DNA of 64,000 nucleotides, from NCBI RefSeq assembly GCF_901827175.1, contig NZ_LR594662.1, forward strand, positions 2,790,001 through 2,854,000, given 5' to 3'. The translations under genes were made by a program, and so were the position numbers. The stretch is from Variovorax sp. RA8 (lineage in GTDB: Bacteria > Pseudomonadota > Gammaproteobacteria > Burkholderiales > Burkholderiaceae_C). Each line of letters opens with the position of its first letter. Positions within the stretch are counted from its first letter, which is position 1. Below, one piece after another: positions 59,932-64,000 of the stretch. The notes below the pieces were generated by a model. The model was not told where the DNA came from and searched no databases. It saw only the letters and a list, made by a program, of their open reading frames with translations.

Positions 59932-60777
59932 TCACATGGCCTTGAAGAGGTGGGCGTAGAGGCGGCTGACAGGGATCTTCTCCGCACGGCCACGCAAGGC
60001 CAGGTGCAGCTTGCCAGCTTCGTCGCGGTGCACCGACTCAATGGCGTCGTTGCGCACCACGATGGCCCGGTGCACCTGCCAGAACACGCCGGCATCGAGC
60101 TGCGGCAGCAGCTGCTTGAGCGGGGTTCGGATGAGGTACTCGCGGGAGGCGGTGAGCACGCGCACGTACTTGTCGGCGGCCTCGAAGTACTGCACCTCCT
60201 CGACCGGCACCATGCGCACCGTGCTGCCTGAGCTTCCCGCCTCGCTGGCGGCGATCAGCTTGAGGGGCGCCGCGCCCGACGCGCCGGGAAGGGCTGCCGC
60301 GCCGCCGGCCGCGGCCAGCAGCTGGCGCCACTGCGACAGCGTGCCGGCCAGCGCATCTTCGGTGCCGGGCGCGGACCCGTTGCGCTGCGATGGCTCCAGG
60401 GCCTGGCGCAGCCGCGCGACGGTGCGCCGGAGCCGCTCGGGCTGCACCGGCTTCAGCACATAGTCGATGGCCTGGGCATCGAAGGCCCGGGCTGCGTATT
60501 CGTCGTAGGCGGTCACGAACACCAGCTGGGGCATCTGCGCCTCGTCGACGGGCCAGGCGTCCGCCAGCTCGGCGGCGGCGGCCAGCCCGTCCTGGCCCGG
60601 CATGCGGATGTCGAAGAACAGCACCTGCGGCAGCAGCCGCAACGCGTCGCGGACCGCGCTGTGGCCATCGGCCACGGTGGCGAGCACCTCGAGCTCGGGC
60701 CAGGCGGCGGCCAGCTCGGCGCGCAGGGCTTGCGCCAGGAGGGGCTCGTCTTCGGCAATGAGGGCGGTGGTCTTCAT
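59932..60777 (-). CDS. LytTR-family response regulator
   Basis: The 281-residue regulator has a receiver domain (about residues 1-120) with phospho-acceptor Asp56 (LFFDIRMPGQDG), followed by a Ala-rich linker and a C-terminal LytTR DNA-binding domain (RMVPVEEVQYFEAADKYVRV and FWQVHRAIVVRNDAIESVHR). It is the partner of the LytS-like kinase whose gene overlaps its start by four bases (60774-60777). Its start at 60777 is the ATG that begins MKTTALIAEDEPLL. Confidence 0.9.
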   Translation of the reverse strand: MKTTALIAEDEPLLAQALRAELAAAWPELEVLATVADGHSAVRDALRLLPQVLFFDIRMPGQDGLAAAAELADAWPVDEAQMPQLVFVTAYDEYAARAFDAQAIDYVLKPVQPERLRRTVARLRQALEPSQRNGSAPGTEDALAGTLSQWRQLLAAAGGAAALPGASGAAPLKLIAASEAGSSGSTVRMVPVEEVQYFEAADKYVRVLTASREYLIRTPLKQLLPQLDAGVFWQVHRAIVVRNDAIESVHRDEAGKLHLALRGRAEKIPVSRLYAHLFKAM

Positions 60778-61841
60778 GCGGGCAGGGGAAGAGTGATGGT
60801 GGCGCAGGTGCCGCCGGCCGGGTGCGATGCCAGCTGCAGGGCGCCCTCCGTGCCGTAGACAGTGGCGATGCGTTCCCGCACCTGCGAGAGGCCGAAGCCG
60901 CCCTCGGGGGACGGAGCGCCGGCGCTTTCCGCGATGCCCACGCCGGTGTCGCGCACCTCGATCACCAGGCGCCGGCCTTCGCGCCGCGCGGCGATCGCGA
61001 TCTCGCCGCCCTCGACCTTCGGCTCCAGTCCGTGGCGGATCGCATTCTCCACCAGCGGCTGCAGCAGCAGGGGCGGCATGGGCACCTCCCGCAGGTCGTC
61101 GGGCAGCTGGAGCCGGCAGGCGAGCCGCGGGCCCATGCGCACGGACATCAGCTCCAGGTAGTCGCCCAGCCGCTGGAACTCGGCCGACAGCGGATGCGCA
61201 AGCGCGCGCGAGCCGCTGAGGGTCACGCGCAGGTAGCTGTTGAGGCGGTCGAGCATGGCCACGGCGCGCGGCGGGTCGGTGGCGATCAGCACGCGCAGGT
61301 TGGCCAGCGTGTTGAACAGCATGTGCGGCTCGAGCTGGGTCTCCAGCAGCTTGAGGCGCGCGTCGGCCGCGTCTCGCTGGGCCAGCGCGATCTCGCCCTC
61401 GAGGTACTTGCTCTTGCCGCGGCTGTAGTAGAAGTAGCAGATCACGATGCTTGCCGCCATCGTGATCAGCAGCGTGGAGGCGACCTTGTCCGCCGAGACG
61501 CTCAGGACGTCCAGCAGCGGCTTGCCGGTCCAGGCATCTCCGATCGCGTTGCCGCCGAGGAATCCGGCCGAGGCGCCGACGAGGACCAGCGCGACGCCGC
61601 GCCAGCCCAACGGCCAGGGCGCGGGGTTGTGGCCGGCGAGCAGCAGGCGGCCGATGTCGATCACCAGCCAGGCGATCAACCCGATCGACAGCGAGTAGAC
61701 GAGGTGCGAGGCCCACCCCCCGCGCCCGGAGATCGCGAGCGCCGCGGCGATGACGCAGCAGAAGCCCGCGGTCGCGATGCCATGCCGCAGGACAGCCCGG
61801 AGGTTGTCCGGGCTGAACCTGCGCGCGAGGGCATCGCTCAC
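60774..61841 (-). CDS. LytS-like sensor histidine kinase
   Basis: The 355-residue kinase has several N-terminal helices (residues 17-140: GFCCVIAAALAISG, HLVYSLSIGLIAWLVIDIGR, GVALVLVGASAGFLGGNAIG, TLLITMAASIVICYFYYSRG). The phospho-acceptor His173 lies in QLEPHMLFNTLANL, the His_kinase motif of the LytS group. ATPase motifs are PLVENAIRHGLEP and GVGIAESAGAP. It starts at a GTG (61841) that overlaps the stop of the 2TM gene by GTGA. The signal is not evident from the sequence. Confidence 0.9.
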   Translation of the reverse strand: MSDALARRFSPDNLRAVLRHGIATAGFCCVIAAALAISGRGGWASHLVYSLSIGLIAWLVIDIGRLLLAGHNPAPWPLGWRGVALVLVGASAGFLGGNAIGDAWTGKPLLDVLSVSADKVASTLLITMAASIVICYFYYSRGKSKYLEGEIALAQRDAADARLKLLETQLEPHMLFNTLANLRVLIATDPPRAVAMLDRLNSYLRVTLSGSRALAHPLSAEFQRLGDYLELMSVRMGPRLACRLQLPDDLREVPMPPLLLQPLVENAIRHGLEPKVEGGEIAIAARREGRRLVIEVRDTGVGIAESAGAPSPEGGFGLSQVRERIATVYGTEGALQLASHPAGGTCATITLPLPA

Positions 61842-62131
61842 CGTGAGTTCCCGCGGCGCAGGGCGCGGCGCTCGCGCTCCAGCAGGCGGTCGTAGAGCTG
61901 GCCGCCGGGCGCGACGAAGAACACCACCGCGCCGTGTATCAGCAGTCCCAGGCCCCAGCCCAGCAGGGGGTACATGGCCCAGTTCTGGCCGCGCGAGCTG
62001 GCCAGCAGCACGAGGAAGACGTTCACCAGCACATACACGGTTGCATGGACGTACCAGCCCATCTTGGCGCCGGCGCGACGGCGGGCGAGGCGTTCGGCGG
62101 GGTCGCTGGTGGGGTGGAGATCGTGGGTCAT
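61838..62131 (-). CDS. 2TM domain small membrane protein
   Basis: The 97-residue protein has two helices of the 2TM domain (PF13239 type): VHATVYVLVNVFLVLLASS and YPLLGWGLGLLIHGAVVFFV, with the cytoplasmic ends RRRAGAKMGWY and YDRLLERERRALR. Such proteins commonly lie beside LytTR/LytS systems. Its stop overlaps the kinase start by GTGA. An earlier in-frame ATG at 62158 exists but the start at 62131 is preferred for its better ribosome context (GAGAG). Confidence 0.72.
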   Translation of the reverse strand: MTHDLHPTSDPAERLARRRAGAKMGWYVHATVYVLVNVFLVLLASSRGQNWAMYPLLGWGLGLLIHGAVVFFVAPGGQLYDRLLERERRALRRGNSR

Positions 62132-62203
62132 GGCGTTGGCTCTCGTAGGAAAGGACATTCTTGCGGAAGAAGCGGGGTACGTCTAAGAGGTCTGCGCCTT
62201 TTG

Positions 62204-62731
62204 TCAGGCGCGTGCGGCCGGCAGGCCCATGCGGCCCTCGCGGATCGCCAGCTTCCACAGGCGCAGCGCACGGGCCGAGAAGATGCCGCTGAAGGTGCCG
62301 TAAAGCGTGCCGATGCCCAGCGCGAAGCCGGCATGGCGTGCCAGTTCCGGATGCATTGCGAGCAGCACGCCGACCGTGTACTTGGTGAAGAAGATGCCCA
62401 TCATCAGCACCAGCGGCGCTGCGCTGCCGGGCAGGTGGAAGGTGCGCGTCGCGGCGTCGAAGCGGGCGGCGGCGGGCAGCGGCCAGCGCTGCACCGCCAG
62501 CATCAGCGCGGTGGCTGCACCGGCCCAGCCGAGCAGCGCGACCGGCGAATCGCCGAAGGTCGAGAGCATGCCGTAGAAGGACAGCCCGATCATCGCGATC
62601 GGCAGCAAGGTCACGCGGGCCAGGCTCACGGTGCCGGCGGCCAGTTGCTTGAGGCCCAGCCACACGAGCAGGGCGAAGAGCACGAACACCCAGCGTGGGG
62701 TGTGGGCCAGGATCTGGGTCAGCATCAGCAT
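62204..62731 (-). CDS. DUF6622 family membrane protein
   Basis: The 175-residue protein starts MLMLTQILAHTPRWVFVLFA and contains four or five helices (LLVWLGLKQLAAGTVSLARV, LLPIAMIGLSFYGML, LLGWAGAATALMLAV, APLVLMMGIFFTKYTVGVLL). It resembles the DUF6622 family from Burkholderiales. GGAG precedes the start at 62731. It is transcribed toward the 2TM-kinase-regulator operon with a 72-base gap. Confidence 0.7.
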   Translation of the reverse strand: MLMLTQILAHTPRWVFVLFALLVWLGLKQLAAGTVSLARVTLLPIAMIGLSFYGMLSTFGDSPVALLGWAGAATALMLAVQRWPLPAAARFDAATRTFHLPGSAAPLVLMMGIFFTKYTVGVLLAMHPELARHAGFALGIGTLYGTFSGIFSARALRLWKLAIREGRMGLPAARA

Positions 62732-62890
62732 GTTGTTTCTCCGTGGAGGGGTTCCGAAAGCGTCGATGGAGCGGACTGTGCCGGCCCGTCCGCACACCCG
62801 CCATGCCCTTGCGACGAACTGCCGTGGCCCGGCGCGAGTTGCAATCCGCAGTCGCCGGACGCAATGCGCAACGCTGGCTTTACCGGGGCT

Positions 62891-62903
62891 TTACGGTTCG
62901 TAA
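62891..62903. promoter_or_regulatory. Small dyad upstream of the RND adaptor gene
   Basis: TTACG-GTT-CGTAA is a perfect 5-bp inverted repeat with a 3-base centre, 59 bases before the adaptor start. It lies in the divergent promoter region between DUF6622 and the adaptor gene and could be an operator; it is short, so chance is possible. Confidence 0.3.
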
Positions 62904-62962
62904 GAACAGGGCGCTACGATTCGACGCTCCACTAAAGGCTGCTTGCGAACCGCCCAGTGCCG

Positions 62963-64000
62963 ATGTCTTCCCCCACCCCAGAGCCCGCCGCCACCGCTCC
63001 CCTCGCCGAACCGCCCGCGCCGCGGCCGCCTTCGCGCCGCAGGCTCTGGCTGGGCAGCCTGGCCGCGCTGCTGCTCGTGGTGGTCCTGGGCGGCGTGGCC
63101 TGGTACCTGATCAAGCGCTCGGGCGAGCCGGTCGCCGGCCGCGGCGGCTTCGGGCCTCCCGGCTCCACCGTCGGCCATGCGGTGGCGCGCCGGGCCGAGC
63201 TGCCGGTGACCATCGATGCGCTCGGCACGGTGACGCCGCTGGCGACCATCACCCTGAAGCCGCAGGTCGGCGGCGTGCTCACCGAGGTGCTCTATACCGA
63301 AGGCCAGGCGGTGACCAAGGGCCAGTTGCTGGCCCGCATCGATCCGCGGCCCTACGAGCAGGCGCTGATGCAGGCCCAGGGCACGCGCGTGCGCGACGAG
63401 GCGCAGCTGGAGGCCGCGCGCGTCACGCTGGCGCGCTACCGCACACTCCTGACCCAGGATTCGATCGCGCGCCAGGACGTCGACACCCAGGCCGCGCTCG
63501 TCAAGCAGCTCGAAGGCACGGTGACCACCGATCGCGCCTCCGAGGCCGCGGCCAGGCTCAACGTCGAATACACGCGCATCACCGCGCCGGTGGCCGGGCG
63601 CATCGGCCTGCGCACGGTCGATCCCGGCAACACGGTGACGGCCAACGCGGCCACCGGCATCGCGGTGATCACGCAGATGAACCCCATCGACGTGCAGTTC
63701 GCCGTGCCGCAGGACCGCCTGCCCGACATCCAGGCCCAGCTCGCCAAGGGCCTGGCGCTGCCGGTCAAGGCGATGGACCGCACGCGCAGCGCCACGCTCG
63801 ACACCGGCACTTTCTCCACGCTCGACAACGTCGTGGACACCAGCACCGGCACCATCAAGGGCAAGGCCCGCTTCGGCAACGCCGGGACCACGCTGTTCCC
63901 CAACCAGTTCGTCAATGTGCAGATGACCCTGCGCACCGTCGACGCGGTCGTGGTGCCGGTGACTGCGGTGCGCACCGGGCCCACCGGGAGCTACGTGTAC
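62963..64000 (+). CDS. mdtA: RND efflux periplasmic adaptor subunit (MdtA-like), 5' part
   Basis: The first 346 codons of a membrane fusion protein run off the right edge. A cytoplasmic Pro-rich start leads to one inner membrane helix (about residues 33-54, RLWLGSLAALLLVVVLGGVA). Then come the barrel-sandwich hybrid (TLKPQVGGVLTEVLYTEGQA and VTKGQLLARIDPRPYEQALM) and the alpha hairpin (RYRTLLTQDSIARQDVDTQA). The family signature ITAPVAGRIGLRTVDPGNTV follows near residue 210. The wording resembles MdtA of MdtABC. The start at 62963 (MSSPTPEP) lacks a clear ribosome site. Confidence 0.85.
   Translation, partial: MSSPTPEPAATAPLAEPPAPRPPSRRRLWLGSLAALLLVVVLGGVAWYLIKRSGEPVAGRGGFGPPGSTVGHAVARRAELPVTIDALGTVTPLATITLKPQVGGVLTEVLYTEGQAVTKGQLLARIDPRPYEQALMQAQGTRVRDEAQLEAARVTLARYRTLLTQDSIARQDVDTQAALVKQLEGTVTTDRASEAAARLNVEYTRITAPVAGRIGLRTVDPGNTVTANAATGIAVITQMNPIDVQFAVPQDRLPDIQAQLAKGLALPVKAMDRTRSATLDTGTFSTLDNVVDTSTGTIKGKARFGNAGTTLFPNQFVNVQMTLRTVDAVVVPVTAVRTGPTGSYVY

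Noticed and set aside
60774..62864. Long frame joining the LytS kinase with upstream sequence
   Set aside because: The kinase domain starts at the GTG at 61841, coupled to the 2TM gene; the upstream part is the shadow of two other genes.
62732..62962. Gene in the 231-base divergent gap before the RND adaptor
   Set aside because: No frame with a ribosome site; only a short dyad and possible promoter sequence.

Overview
The window is a GC-rich, gene-dense stretch of bacterial chromosome. The gene content suggests a betaproteobacterium of the Comamonadaceae, most likely Variovorax or a close relative. The clues are Bug-type solute-binding proteins, ESPR-type autotransporter signals, membrane-anchored TAXI proteins and a dispersed GCCCCC-hairpin element of the kind seen in that family. 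This assignment is inference from gene content and style; no rRNA or tRNA is present to test it. I see no insertion sequence, prophage, CRISPR array or replication origin. No gene-free stretch exceeds 300 bases once the DUF3800 remnant at 15540-15840 is counted.

Layout. 1-9.2 kb: 3' end of ettA, a PQQ sugar dehydrogenase lipoprotein, a TAXI binding protein, a LuxR regulator with a striking palindrome pair at its 3' end, small secreted or membrane proteins, a P1 self-processing peptidase, a CDF metal exporter divergent from a CadR-type MerR regulator, a GDPD lipoprotein and a DUF1439 protein. 9.2-13 kb: a complete polar amino acid ABC operon led by its own GntR/FCD regulator. 13-19 kb: OsmC, acyl-CoA synthetase, a broken DUF3800 gene, then a run LprI-RidA-GNAT-VOC-NDH2. 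19.2-22.5 kb: tightly overlapping ergothioneine cluster egtB-egtD-DUF427-2OG/Fe dioxygenase. 22.6-28.3 kb: UspA, RluA-type pseudouridine synthase, MFS exporter, ferredoxin with a 49-residue partner, GNAT, DUF808 and selenouridine synthase mnmH. 28.4-31.3 kb: a large autotransporter behind an AT-rich control region.

31.3-46.6 kb is mainly metabolism and regulation: an MHS-family MFS, carboxylesterase, gshA, an ornithine cyclodeaminase-like enzyme, a lone receiver protein, a NTF2/MerR/class IV aminotransferase operon, an acyltransferase divergent from a membrane LytTR regulator, GTPase RbgA, and an operon joining a DHA2 exporter, a small alpha-beta barrel protein and an ECF sigma factor. 46.6-53.4 kb is a seven-gene catabolic unit (FAH hydrolase, Bug binding protein, FMN alpha-hydroxy acid oxidase, TauD/TfdA dioxygenase, maleylacetate reductase, NTF2-like protein, divergent LysR). 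53.5-56.5 kb holds hsdM and hsdS of a type I modification system without a visible hsdR. The right end has an aspartoacylase-like enzyme, glnS, a Tyr/Pro repeat protein, a LytS/LytTR two-component operon and the start of an MdtA-type RND adaptor.

How parts fit together. Many genes overlap by ATGA or GTGA, so most units can be read as translationally coupled operons. Several control sites can be read directly from the sequence. They are two MerR-type promoters with the same 19-bp spacer and identical -35/-10 hexamers, a 13-bp inverted repeat at the GntR start, a 12-bp inverted repeat in front of the LysR gene, and a 10-bp hairpin that would bury the Shine-Dalgarno of the DHA2/ECF operon.
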